A stretch of 64,000 bases of DNA, taken from assembly GCA_037127315.1 (NCBI GenBank), contig JBBBDQ010001156.1, forward strand, positions 2,307,501-2,371,500. Reading direction: 5' to 3'. The position numbers were made by a program, and so were the translations under genes. Within the stretch, counting starts at the first letter, position 1; each line of letters starts with the position of its first letter. Below are positions 10,143-20,417 of this stretch, in pieces. The notes beneath the pieces are model-generated. The model had not been told where the DNA came from and did no database searches. It saw only the letters and a program-made list of their open reading frames with translations. This DNA is from Ascarosepion bandense. Taxonomy: Eukaryota > Mollusca > Cephalopoda > Sepiida > Sepiidae.

Positions 10143-10440
10143 TACGAGGTCTGATAAAAAATTATCGGGACTGTTACTATATTAACGGAGATAAAGTGTT
10201 TAGAGGGAAGCTACTAGACACAGATTGACCTTAAACACTTATAGGCATACACACTAAGCTATAATGCTTTCACACAATTCACTTGTTTATAGCAGTATTT
10301 GGAAGGAAGATGTGTACAGTGTGGTCCTCTCGCCATATTTCAGAGGACCCATCAGTGACCATAGCTTGTAGAGAAAATGTGTTAAAGCACAATATTTCCT
10401 AGAAAGGAAAACCACCTATACTCCAGTTATTACCTCTTCC
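10143..10440 (+). mobile_element. DNA transposon 5' end, probably mariner-like
   Basis: Starts TACGAGGTCTGATAAAAAAT after TA, a typical mariner-type terminus (TACGAGG-TCTG). A conserved-looking 5' UTR follows. No transposase frame remains and the opposite end is missing. The superfamily call is from resemblance only. Confidence 0.4.
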
Positions 10441-10469
10441 AATGTTTTTCTTTTTCCAAAAATCAAATT

Positions 10470-10945
10470 TAACTGGAAAGGAACAGAAAATTTCACTAGA
10501 AACAAAGAAGAGAGTGCTAGATTGCTATGTGATGTCAGTTCTTCAATACGGCAGTGAATGCTGGACAATATCAACGAAGATGAAGAAAAAACTTGATGTG
10601 ATTCTGCAGAAGGATGCTGCGGATATCATGGACCGAGCGTGTGAGCAACGATGATGCGTTGGAAAGAATGGCAACGGAAAGGAAACTAATAGTGAGCATC
10701 AGGAAGAGACAGCTGAAGTTTCTGGGACATGCAATGTGGAAAGAGGGCTTAGAAAACCTGATGCTGACAGACCAGATAGAAGGAAAAAGAGACAGAAAGG
10801 AGCGGATAACATATTTGAAGGGCCTGGTCAGGTGGACGACGGAACGGGGGTAGCGTGGTGTAACAGGAGAAAACATACTAAAAGCCACCAGAGATAGGGA
10901 AGACGCGGAAAGCCATGATCGAAAGAGTAAAGCACATAGAAGAAG
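10470..10945 (+). pseudogene. RTE-type LINE C-terminal fragment
   Basis: Frames at 10,442-10,654 and 10,614-10,853 carry SLETKKRVLDCYVM, LQYGSECWTIS, MLRISWTERVSND, RQLKFLGHAMWKEGLENLML and ITYLKGLVRW, the same post-RT region as at 33,532-34,450 but with a frameshift between them. It ends in a CACATAGAAGAAGAAG tail. Confidence 0.75.
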
Positions 10946-11245
10946 AAGATATATGCCAACTGTTTATAAGAAATTATAATGTGGATATAAAGTCGGGGAT
11001 CAAATCTATATTTTAATCAGTATATAAACTGATCTCTCATTTTGTGGCCATGTTAGATTCTATATATTTATATTCTAGATTTATGAGCTTGAGCTAGTGG
11101 ATGGCAGAGCGGGGTTTGGGTGGTGTAACAGAAGAAAGCGTGCTAAGAGCCACCAGGGATAGGGAGACGTGGAAAGCCATGATCACCTACGTCCTGAAAA
11201 GACAGGGCACATAGAAGAAGAAGAAGGAGAAGAAGAAGAAGAAGC
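10946..11245 (+). repeat. RTE LINE 3'-end unit with leader
   Basis: The leader segment of the array at 1-533 is present here in the opposite orientation (AACTGTTTATAAGAAATTAT), followed by the LINE C-terminal tail and a GAA-rich end at 11,213-11,245. It is joined directly to the preceding fragment, again giving two LINE 3' ends in tandem. Confidence 0.65.
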
Positions 11246-11654
11246 TCGCTAACCAAAAATAGAATTTCCAGTAACGGTTCTATCAGTGGATTCAGACGGG
11301 GATTGCTTCGATGAAAATTAATTGGCGAATGGACAAGTGCTTCGTTTTATAGCATTCGTTTTATAGCATCACTCCCAATATTTTTAACCAGATCTCGTAT
11401 TCATTAACTGAACGTAACATTTCAACGTATATTTTTATAAGATTTGTGCGTGGATTGTGAATTTTAAATGCACTTTGAAAGTAAAAATTAATAAAATACA
11501 TTCTTTTTCTGTAGCAATGAATGTCATTCATCTCGTCGGACTTAATGCCCACGTTTTATGTGCAGTCACTGCCGAAAGTAAACACTTTACTATGTTTCAA
11601 GCCTGTTAAAAAATAAATCGGCAATGTATGTATATTTGGATGTTCGTTGTGGTG
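11246..11654. other. Unassigned sequence
   Basis: No gene recognised. It contains the weak repeat noted at 9,880-9,960. Confidence 0.3.
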
Positions 11655-12028
11655 TAATCCTAATTCTTAAGTCAATTGGAGTAGATAAACTAAACTATCG
11701 CCCGGTTCACACTCCACCCACGTCTCTTGTACAGGTGTAGAGGCTCATCCCTTGTTTTCTGTTTAGGATGTGGTTTCCGGCTTTCTCTTTTCCAATCTTT
11801 TCACTTATCTTTTCCATTTTTTTTTTCTCAATTGAAGTAGATAGACTAAACTATCGCCCGGTTCACACTCCACCCACGTCTATTGTACAGGTGTAGAGGC
11901 TCATCCCTTGTTCCCTGTTTAGGATGTGGCTTCCGGCGTTCTCTTTTCCAATCTTTTCACTCTTACGTAGCCCCCTGCACATCAGTGGCGTTACCGCCTT
12001 GCTCGGGGTGATATGATTAAAAAAAATA
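11655..12028 (+). repeat. SINE family P, dimer
   Basis: Two head units, each starting near CAATTGGAGTAGATA and containing CGCCCGGTTCACACTCCACC and GAGGCTCATCCCTTGT, are joined by a T-rich linker. Only the second has the 3' tail GCCTTGCTCGGGGTGATATG followed by A-rich sequence. That tail resembles the 3' end of the jockey/CR1-type LINE (47,117-47,640). The GGTTCACACTCC segment may be a B-box; this is not certain. Confidence 0.7.
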
Positions 12029-13034
12029 TTTGAATAAGATCAGTGGCAATGATAGTACATGAAAGAAGTGCGAATTATTGTTTAGTTCTCTGTGTAAAGA
12101 AAAACAAATGAGATATAATTTGCAAAAACGATAAAAAACCCGTTTTAAATTAAATAGCTATTGCCACAAAAGACAGCATTATAAAATGTATGAGGAAATA
12201 ATTTAAATACGTTTAAATATTTTATACATAATCATGATGCAAACAAATTGACAAAATTACAAGTTTGTTAGGGTGTATCTAATTCATTAATCTATATGAC
12301 TATCACCGAAAGAGACAGTGTAGTATCACTTCTACATGCACATACATACTTACATACATATCGCCATGCACACACGTTCATCCACATATACCCACATACT
12401 CTTACATTGGTGCTGCACGTGATGTCTCTTTTTTCCCGCGCTTTATTAAGAAATACATAAGCGGATGTTTGCACGTGCTTAGACCAGTTGGATCCTGCTT
12501 TTCGGTGCTAACAGTCCGAATGCCGTTAGTTCCTTTCAAACACACATACTGCGCTAATTGCATTTAGCTACATCAAAATATTTCTCTCTCTTATAAGCAT
12601 ACTTTACTACACGTAAAATATGATTCAATTACTGATCAGTACAAACATTATTTCCTTTTTCAGGAACTCTTCCAGCATAAACATAAATACATATTCTTCA
12701 ATATATAAGAGAGAACTTTCTTTACTATATCTTGCATTAACAAATTAATTAATCCTGTAACCTTGCTTAATACAATGTTGTTATTCTCGTTACATCGAGC
12801 TTTGAGTTATTTTATTAATGAATGTAGTGGTCTGGACAACCAACCTACTTTCCACCTTTAAAATTACTACCCCGACGGTCAGTCTACTACATATTGGTAC
12901 CCGATTTGTCCAGTCCACTACAACAGAATTATACAATTTATAAAAGTATTTTAAGGGTACGTATAATACTAATTGCACGTATAAAATGTTTTGTACATTT
13001 TTTTCGGTGCAAAAAAAAAGTTGCAAAAATGCAA
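12029..13034. other. Unassigned AT-rich sequence
   Basis: No coding frame of interest and no matching repeat seen. The minus frame 12,292-12,474 is rich in Cys/Tyr from simple CATA repeats and is not convincing. Confidence 0.35.
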
Positions 13035-13167
13035 GGGTATAGTTAACAAACCATTAGAATCACCGACTGACGCCAATTCGGTCGGGTTTCAATCCTAGGT
13101 AAAAAGCAATCGGCTGTCTAACCGTACTGATGAGCTGTGATACAGCGAAACAGATCTGTCTGCGGAT

Positions 13168-13170
<3 letters not shown>
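13035..13170 (+). repeat. tRNA-derived SINE with hammerhead ribozyme (family H), copy 1
   Basis: A 5'-truncated copy. It has a tRNA-like B-box (GTCGGGTTTCAATCC, 13,080-13,094), then the hammerhead at 13,122-13,165, then directly a (TA)n tail. Better heads are seen in the minus-strand copies at 41,572 and 48,419. This copy has the best preserved ribozyme of the four. Confidence 0.75.
13122..13165 (+). ncRNA. Type I hammerhead ribozyme
   Basis: All core elements are present. CTGATGA is at 13,127-13,133. Stem II GCTGT/ACAGC with a GAT loop keeps the G10.1-C11.1 pair. GAAA is at 13,147-13,150. Stem III is a 3-bp ACA/TGT around GATC, and C17 follows GT at 13,160, the predicted cleavage site. Stem I pairs CCGTA (13,122-13,126) with TGCGG (13,161-13,165) and can extend through an internal loop to GTC/GAC. 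A very short stem III implies activity mainly as a dimer, as known for Penelope and retrozyme hammerheads. Activity itself is untested. Confidence 0.8.

Positions 13171-13200
<30 letters not shown>
13171..13200. repeat. (TA)n tail of SINE H
   Basis: TA dinucleotides directly after the hammerhead's stem I. The same placement is seen in the other H copies. Confidence 0.9.
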
Positions 13201-13202
<2 letters not shown>

Positions 13203-13485
13203 CATGCGTTCTCTTCCTTTAAACTGACTCTCTAAGTTATATGTTCGGCACTGTTGTAGCCTGGTATTGAACTCACAACTCTTAAGTTCAAGTCACTGGA
13301 ACTAGCCAATATTCACTAGGCTATGTGTCTTTTCTCTAGTATTCTCGTAAAAAAATACTAGAAGAAACCATTAAGATCGAACAATTGCAATATGAACTCT
13401 GGTAAAAATGGTTACAGATTACTGAAACATTAGGTTTATAAGTCCCAGAAATTCACTTGCTGTTGTCCTCAAGGACATAGGGATG
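13201..13485. repeat. SINE family T pieces, inverted and direct
   Basis: 13,205-13,330 is the minus-strand tRNA-like part of SINE T (GGTATTGAACTCACAAC is the antisense B-box). 13,335-13,485 is its leader on the plus strand (CAATATGAACTCTGGTAAAA). The two parts are contiguous and co-linear at 8,430-8,665, so here one part has been inverted. Confidence 0.5.
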
Positions 13486-13501
13486 CTTGTAATTTTGTTT
13501 G

Positions 13502-13506
<5 letters not shown>

Positions 13507-13534
<28 letters not shown>
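13507..13534. repeat. (TA)n microsatellite
   Basis: TA run just upstream of the Penelope-like element. Confidence 0.9.
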
Positions 13535-13537
<3 letters not shown>

Positions 13538-13544
13538 TAAGATA

Positions 13545-15960
13545 ATGAAAGAACACTTCGATTAAATCCCCTTTTCAAGCATTTACTTTTATAAAGAGTG
13601 CTCGATAAACAAAATAATTTTTTTATATTTATTTCAACATATCACCTGAAAAAGAACAGTATTGTTGTGAAACGTGGAAATTTTTGTGTCGTGATATAAT
13701 ACTTTAACAAACCATTGTCATAAGAAAATCACAATATATATATAAATTTTCAATTTTTCCAGTATAAATCTCACTGGGGTCGAACTTTCTGTTCTCTCCC
13801 GTGGGTTGGATTTTTGTGCGCCGCCTTCTAAGATCGACAAGGAACAAATTCTTTCTGAGTTCGAGTTATTATACTCGCAACTTATTCATCATGTTCCAAG
13901 TTCTACTGAAAAGTGTTCCTCAGTTAAAACTGGGTTGTTTGAGTTTGCTAATGAATTCGCTTTGCTAGATTGCGAGAAAGATATTTTGGACTGGCGTAGT
14001 GTTCATTTTCGTACACTTAAGTCCTTACGTTCCAGGGAAGACATTTATATAACCAAGCCAGACAAGGGATCTGGTGTTGTCATATTGAACAAGGAGGATC
14101 ATTTATCAAAAATGTATAATATTTTGAATGATCCTTCCAAGTTTATTACTATAGGTTCTGCTGACAATTTTGACAACACCAGAAGATTGAAGCCAAGCTT
14201 CAACGTTGGCTACTGTCTTTGTACAAGAAAGGTTTAATTTCTAAGGACATCTACAGCAGGGTCAGGACCACAGGCTCGAAGCGCCCCAGGATGTATGGCC
14301 TTCCAAAGGTCCATAAGGAAGGAGTACCCTTAGACTCATTCTTTCTATGGTGGGTTCTGTGCAGCATGAGTTGGCTAAGTGGTTGGCTGAGATTATCCAG
14401 CCGCTATCCGATGCTCTTTCTTCCTATCATGTTCTTGACTCTTTCAGGTTTTCCAGTTTCATTAGAAATTTAGATTTCTCTTCAAGAGATAAATTTATGA
14501 TCTCTTTCGACATATTCAGTTTGTATACGAATGTTCCACTAAATGAAACTATTGATATCTGCGATTACATGTTGTATAGGAGGTTTTCTTTGAATGTATG
14601 CGTTTGGCCACTGAAGGAGTCGAATTTGGTTTTAATGATACCATGTTTGCACAGACAGACGTCGTTGCGATGGGTAGTCCTTTGGGTCCTGTCCTTGCTA
14701 ATATCTTTGTAGGACATCATGGGCGTTTATTGTTTGAAAAGGTTGAGGAGCCATTAATGTATCAACGTTATGTTGATGATACCTTTTCTTTATTTTACAA
14801 CGCTTCAGATGCTGAACGTTTTTAGTTCACTTGAACTCTTTACATCCCTCTCTTCAGTTTACTATGGAGACAGAGAAGGATGGATGTCTTTCTTTTTTGG
14901 ATGTCCTTGTTCAGCGATGGGATGATGTTTTCGTGACATCTGTGTTTTGCAAACCAACTTTTACCGGTTTGTATACAAATTGGAACTCTTTTGTTCCAAA
15001 GTCCCGCAAAATCGGTCTTATAGAAACGTTGGTTCACTGTGCCCTCAATATTTGTTCTCCTATATGCTTGAGCAGTGAACTATTGCGCTTGCAAAGTATC
15101 TTTGAGGCTAATGGATACCCAACCAATGTGATCAAACGTGTTATTGATCGCAAGATCAAATGGTTTAAAGAACCAAAAGTCGACGGACCGAGTCGCTGTC
15201 CTTTATACTTAAAATTACCCTGGCTTGGCAGGAAATGTCAAACTGTTACTGACAAAGTTTCGGCGTGTAGTTCGTCTTGTTATTATTCAGTACAGTTGCA
15301 TGTTGTTTTCCATACTAGACCTGTTTTTCCATCCTTCGTTAAGGACAGGTTGTCCTATTTTCGAAAAAGTTCAGTTGTTTATAAATTTAAATGCTGTTGT
15401 GATGCGGCATACATAGGACGAACCAGTCTTAGGTTGGAGACACGGGTCTCGCAACACGTCCCTGCGTACATACGTTCTGGCAGCCCTATCAGTACTATAA
15501 GAACAACCCAAGCTGTTCTGGATTCAGCGATCGGCCAACACTTGCTGGACAATCCTGCATGTGCATCCTCGTACGAGGACAGTTGATTTTCTGTCTTGCA
15601 AAGCGCTCGCTCAACATATCATCTACGGGTCCTGGAAGCTATTTGCTTGAAAATCCAGTGGCCGAGCCTGTGCAGACAGAAAGAGCATTTCTTTCGCTCT
15701 TTGCAGTTAGTGGAGAGTCTGTGAGTGAAACTTTTTCTTTTTTAATCACTCTAGTGGAATCAAATTTACAACCCCCTCACATTTTAATGTATTTTTCATT
15801 AAAGTTTATTTTTAAACGTATTCCACTTTCTCCCAGTACTGTGAGTAATTCCCCTATTGATATTGTCTTCGTTCAGCCCTTTACATATTTTTGCCAACAA
15901 AGCCCTTGAAAAAGTGTTGGCCGAAAGGTTCCTCGGGTTTTAGGATAAGTATGACGTCTT
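13545..15960 (+). mobile_element. Penelope-like element, degenerate
   Basis: It spans an upstream non-coding end with a hammerhead-like but mutated core (13,648-13,675), an RT/GIY-YIG reading region (13,750-15,590) and a downstream segment with a CTTGAAAAAG...CCGAAAGG motif near 15,905-15,930. At least four frameshifts break the coding region, which therefore cannot make a full protein. It is the only Penelope copy here with most of the ORF left. Confidence 0.8.
13806..15586 (+). pseudogene. Penelope reverse transcriptase with GIY-YIG endonuclease, frameshifted
   Basis: Read over several frames: an N-terminal region with ITKPDKGSGVVILN (13,806-14,237), RPRMYGLPKVHKEG (14,219-14,360), FISFDIFSLYTNVPLNE-like residues (14,347-14,560), then MGSPLGPVLANIFVG and YQRYVDDTFSLF (14,598-14,825), which are RT motifs with the catalytic YVDD. 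The frame 14,831-15,586 has FLDVLV, FCKPTFTGLYTNW and, near its C terminus, YKFKCCCDAAYIGRTSLRLE, a GIY-YIG-type nuclease signature. Frame changes fall near 14,200, 14,350, 14,590 and 14,825. Together these identify a Penelope-clade element. Confidence 0.85.
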
Positions 15961-16869
15961 TTCTTCTTTCAGAGCAATATATACATTAAAATAACTTTAA
16001 TCCAAAAGGAAAAGTAGAAAGGTAAATCCCAAAGACCCGATCCTAATTAATATTAAAATTTTAAAATTAAAAAATGATACAGGAGGAGAGCTCAATGTAA
16101 ATAAAATTACAGAGCTAATATAAAATAAAATAAATTTCAATGTTCAAAATTGTTGAATGATCATTTCAACATGAAATCCCTAAGAGAGATTTCACATCTT
16201 ATCGGCAACTACCACATTTCAAAATGAAATAAAAAAGAAATAAAAAATGAAGGTTTAGAATTAAAAAAGTTACGTCACAAAAAATCGGTTAGCAATCAAC
16301 GTCTATTTTTAGATTTTAGACAATTTTACTTTTAGATAGAGTTGTAAGTAAAGAAATTGAAAAATTTGGCTTTGTCTAGCTTTACAAAGGGAAAGGGGAT
16401 AAAGGATGGAATAGGAAGTTGAATTGAGAATTGGGTTAAACAAAAAGAAGGAAAAGGAGGGAATGGTAAGAAGGGTAAAGAAAAAGAAAAGAATAAAAAT
16501 TCCATATTTTAGAGACGCTCGATACGTGTCAAACAAAACTAGCGTTTATGAATGGGTTAAAGTATTTTTAAAAAAGATTTTTAGAAAAATATATTTAGGG
16601 AAAATAGAAGATATATGATTTAATTGAATTTAATTAAGTTAATCTAATTAATGATAAATCTAGATATAAATAAAATTAAAAAAAAATGAAATAAAATGGT
16701 AAGGAAGATAATGCTCTTATTCTTATTTCCTTCAGGCGTTGTAGCTGTCGTCTTTCAACCTCATTGGTTTTATTGAAATAAGTAGTCCCTCATTCCTTAT
16801 AATACGAGGTTATGAATTGTAGCCTCGTATTTATACTATATCCATGTTCTTATTTGTCTGTGAATATGT
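15961..16869. other. Unassigned, very AT-rich sequence
   Basis: A/T-dominated DNA with long A-rich stretches. The short frames have biased Lys/Asn/Ile composition and no family resemblance. Confidence 0.4.
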
Positions 16870-17096
16870 GAATGCTAAACAATATAATCTCATCGTAGAT
16901 TAGAAGAAAGCTTAAGACAAATAAAAATTTGGTTCTACAGAAGGCTACTGATACTAAGCGACGGAATAAGGAAGCCTGAAAGAAAATGACAACAAATAGA
17001 ACAAAGAAGAAAGAATCTCAGAATCATGAAAAGAGAGCTGAAAATCCTTGGTTATATATGAGAAATCATGGTTTGGAAGAGTTATTCCTTACAAGG
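16870..17096 (+). pseudogene. RTE-type LINE C-terminal fragment (5' of SINE insertion)
   Basis: Encodes KIWFYRRLLILSDGIRKP, then decayed HEKRAENPWLYMRNHGLEELFLT, matching the IWFYRRMLRISW and FLGHIMRKEGLEELVLTG-like stretch of RTE C termini. It is broken at the codon after LT by the composite SINE. Confidence 0.65.
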
Positions 17097-17584
17097 AGGC
17101 TTACGACTATATCACGTTGAATACACCGGTTCTCGCTCGAAGTTAAGCAACATTGAGCCTGGTCAGTACTTAGATGGGTGAGCGCTTGGAAATACCAGGT
17201 GCTGTAAGCGTATAGTGACGGATACGCGTTGTGGTGCATTGAATATCGGCTCGGAAAGAGAAATCGGTGAGCCGAGTTCGAATCCCAGTTGAATACTCTG
17301 CATTCACTTAATCACTGGCATCCCTGGGAAAGGTATTAATTTGTCCCTTCCCTCTAGTTATGGGTTAAATAACAGGGTAGGACTTGGGGACCCTGCACTT
17401 AAAACAAATTCCAATGAATCTTGATACTCGAAAAGAAAAAGTATTACTAGACACAAAAACTTATATCAAAACAATAAATTGTTGAAATAAAAAGGTATTA
17501 CCAACAATAAATAAATAAAAATTTAGTTGGCTATAAATGACCCGCCAAGGTTGATATGCCATATAAAACAAAACAACCAACCAA
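17097..17584 (+). repeat. Full-length 5S-tRNA composite SINE with target-site duplication
   Basis: Modules in order: 5S rRNA-like head (17,099-17,212, with an 8-base internal deletion), tRNA-like part with B-box GAGTTCGAATCCCAG (about 17,222-17,290), shared body (CCTGGGAAAGGTATTAAT, ATGGGTTAAATAACAGG), a distinct tail beginning GACTTGGGGACCCTGC, and a terminal AACC repeat. The perfect 10-bp duplication CCTTACAAGG flanks it (17,087-17,096 and 17,585-17,594). This shows that the whole composite moved as one unit. Confidence 0.9.
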
Positions 17585-18065
17585 CCTTACAAGGAATATT
17601 GAAGGCAAGAGCGATTTGAAAAAGGCATGAACTTGCGATAATGGATGGCAGTACGTAGGGTGGGAAACGTACCCTAAGTAGAAGAATTTCTAAAGAACAT
17701 AAGAGACAGGCGCTTATGGAGAGCCATGATTGGCCAGGTCTTGAAGGAATGCGGTAAATAGAAAAAATAAAATAAAAAAGACACCTATGATAAGAATCAG
17801 GAAAATACGTTTTAAATAACTTGGACGTATCTGAAAAAGGGTGGCTTGGAAAACGTAGCTCTTACAGGGTATATTAAGGGCAAGAAGAGAAATAGGGGAA
17901 GGCAGTAATACACTTACCTCACGAGCTTGCTTGAATGTATAGTCAAACACGGGGTGGGAACTTTAGCGAAAGTAGAAAAATTGTTAAGTTCTATGAGGGA
18001 TAGAAGGTTTTTGAGTGTCATGATCGGTCATTTCTTGATTAGATGCACCTCATAAAAGAAAGAGA
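17585..18065 (+). pseudogene. RTE-type LINE C-terminal fragments, two in tandem
   Basis: 17,585-17,765 continues the interrupted LINE (NIEGKSDLKKA, then a frame-shifted tail GEPWLARS). 17,770-18,065 repeats the same C-terminal part in another copy (GKKRNRGRQ, CIVKHGVGTLA, FLSVMIGHFL), with stops. Both are 3' remnants without an RT core. Confidence 0.6.
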
Positions 18066-19462
18066 TAGAAAAAAGTTTACTCCAGTTGAAACTGATGCGA
18101 GGATTATATGAACAAATTACTCATTTTTGATAACTGATTCTACATTGAATCGAAATCAGATACTTGATAGAATACACCGCAACGTACAATTTACTTCTTG
18201 GAAGCTGCCATTTCCGTATGGTAGGTTCGAGCACTTCTAACACATGTTAACAGCCCGCCATCAGTATGCCACAAGGCAGATAATGAGAAATATCCACGCC
18301 AGGGGAAAAATAAAGGAAAAACAGAAAGGGTGCAAATCGATTGAACACGTGGAAAGGAAGCGATAAGCGGAGGAAGGAAAGAAGGAATGAATGAATCAGT
18401 CGGCCAGAGACTAATTATGAATCGACGTAATTATAACCGAACTGAAGCCGTACATTCGCTGATTCCAACCGCTCTTGTGATAATCGTAGAAATGCAAGAT
18501 TAATCTTAGCTCTGAGCAAGCACAAAAGCGCGCTTCCCGGTGTTTCTCGCGAGAGTCTGCGTGTCGACCACTCGCCCAACTGAGACTAACGTTTCTACCA
18601 CCATCCCACAAACACGAACTTCCAACCCTGTTTCACCTTGTTCCTACTATCACTCAACACCGCCACCCTGATTATCTCTCCCAACTCCACCATCTGATTT
18701 CATGCTTAATCTCCAACCTGCCTTTCGCCAAATAAATCTGCGTTTCCCACCAACGACCTAAACTTTCGTCTTCTAAGAGCCCATCCACCATTTCGAATTC
18801 TGACGTGGAACTTCCATTTAAGTTTCATGCCGTTCTGAGAATTCTTTTCTTAAGTCTAATCGCCAGGATGGACATTTTAAGGGCGCGTTTCTCCTTCAAG
18901 TTAATGCAGCGTCTGGATTTGATGATGTCACACTGAGTCGACCGGGGGAAATTTGATTTTTTTGCTTGTTTATCCATATTCTCACTTTTCACGTATTGAG
19001 AAATCTGGGTCAATTTATGAGGACGTGTGTACATTTTTGCATGTGTGTGCAATTGCCAACATGATTGAAATATATACTGTTCTTTAATTGTAAATTATTT
19101 GAACGAAAGACATTAAAAATTTGGAAATCTATTTTATATTTTTCAAATATTTTTAATTTTTTTTTTCGTTACAAAGAAAACTAGGTTCGGAAAAGTAAAT
19201 TACTCAGTAACACAATAAATCCATCAACAGTTTTGTATACATTACACTAAGTGCAAAATTTGCATATTTAAAAAACTTTTTTAAAACCAAGAAAAACATG
19301 TTGTTCTGCACTCTAAATAATTTTAGTCTTCGCCATATAGGTTCCTTTGTACGAGTATTCATACACAAACTGACAGCACCGTCATAGAAACTCCTATCGC
19401 TCTAATAAATCTTATTTTAATAGTAACTCTAGAGAAGGAAATGAATAAAATATTTCAAACCG

Positions 19463-19463
<1 letters not shown>
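18066..19463. other. Unassigned, less repetitive sequence
   Basis: Base composition is near balanced at 18,400-18,850. I see no repeats matching elsewhere in the window and no convincing ORF; 18,411-18,611 minus is short and unsupported. It is the best candidate here for single-copy DNA. Confidence 0.35.

Positions 19464-19494
<31 letters not shown>
19464..19494. repeat. (TA)n microsatellite
   Basis: TA array abutting the end of a Penelope-like 3' fragment, as at 20,400-20,418 and 61,568-61,615. Confidence 0.9.
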
Positions 19495-19497
<3 letters not shown>

Positions 19498-19705
19498 TAG
19501 CGAGGCAGGAGATAATCTTCTAAACATATACTGTTAAATGTAAGAGACAATGAATGTCTAATTTGTTTAATCATGAGCCGTTCTAAACGTCGTATTTTGG
19601 CTTTAATTTCAGTTGAAAATAAAGACAGAAATTCTCCAACATTTTAATAATTTTTTATATGGTTCTAAGCTTTCGGCTCACATGAGCCATCTTCAGATAG
19701 GTTAC
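19495..19705 (-). repeat. Penelope-like element 3' end with hammerhead-like core
   Basis: The minus strand carries CTGAAGA (19,690-19,696), one unpaired base, stem GAGCC... in the order GGCTC/GAGCC with a four-base loop, then GAAA (19,671-19,674) and AGCTT. Two more copies are at 20,418-20,620 and 61,616-61,758. The element ends against a TA array. Confidence 0.6.
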
Positions 19706-19736
19706 GTTAACACAAAAACATCCACCATCAGCAACT

Positions 19737-20079
19737 ATTTTATCTTGTGTTGACATAAATATTCAGATATTGGAAGCCATCTACATTAAATCCAAACAAC
19801 CCCCCCCCACTTTATAAAATCACGTTTAAATCTGGTCATAACACATTACATTGGATTTAAATATATGGCTCTGTTATCATTTGGAGATCTCACGCGGTGT
19901 GACGTCATAGGAACCGCAGTACAAATTTGCGTCAGTCAAAAGTGTTCGGACCCAGATCAGCACGAAGTCCAACGAAAAAAACCGATACGAGTAATCATCT
20001 AACAGAAAGTGCTCAATACAGAGGTAGAACGAAATAAATAGAAACCTAGGTAGGTTCTTCTGGCTCATTAGGTGATATC

Positions 20080-20080
<1 letters not shown>
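19737..20080 (+). pseudogene. Penelope-like C-terminal and 3' UTR fragment, inverted
   Basis: 19,767-19,940 is the reverse complement of 20,700-20,900, which encodes the end of a Penelope protein (ILEAIYIKSK-type end). It faces the hammerhead fragment at 19,495-19,705 tail to tail. At 20,418-21,084 the same two parts are co-linear. Confidence 0.6.

Positions 20081-20081
<1 letters not shown>

Positions 20082-20133
<52 letters not shown>
20082..20133. repeat. (TA)n microsatellite
   Basis: About 26 TA units. Confidence 0.95.
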
Positions 20134-20136
<3 letters not shown>

Positions 20137-20217
20137 CATAATGATAATCCACATATACTGTCTTAATATGCATAGGAAAAACTACTAAAAAGTTGTAACT
20201 TAAAAATGTATTTTTGA

Positions 20218-20243
20218 CAGTATTTATTTATTTATTTATTTCT

Positions 20244-20308
<65 letters not shown>

Positions 20309-20310
20309 AT
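20218..20310. repeat. (TTTA)n/(TTA)n/(TA)n/(TG)n compound microsatellite
   Basis: Successive short-period tracts. Immediately downstream, 20,322-20,348 minus reads CTGACGA...GAAATATC, another hammerhead-like segment. Confidence 0.85.
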
Positions 20311-20417
20311 TTGATATTTCAGACCGGCCTCGGCCTTTCGTCAGAAACAAATGCTTTTAAAATTTAAACTAGAAGCGTTCGTCACGTGATGCAGAAAGCA
20401 ACATATATATATATATA

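Noticed and set aside
15906..15932. Active hammerhead at the downstream end of the Penelope element
   Set aside because: The first core box reads CTTGAAA instead of CTGANGA, so at most it is a relic of the motif.
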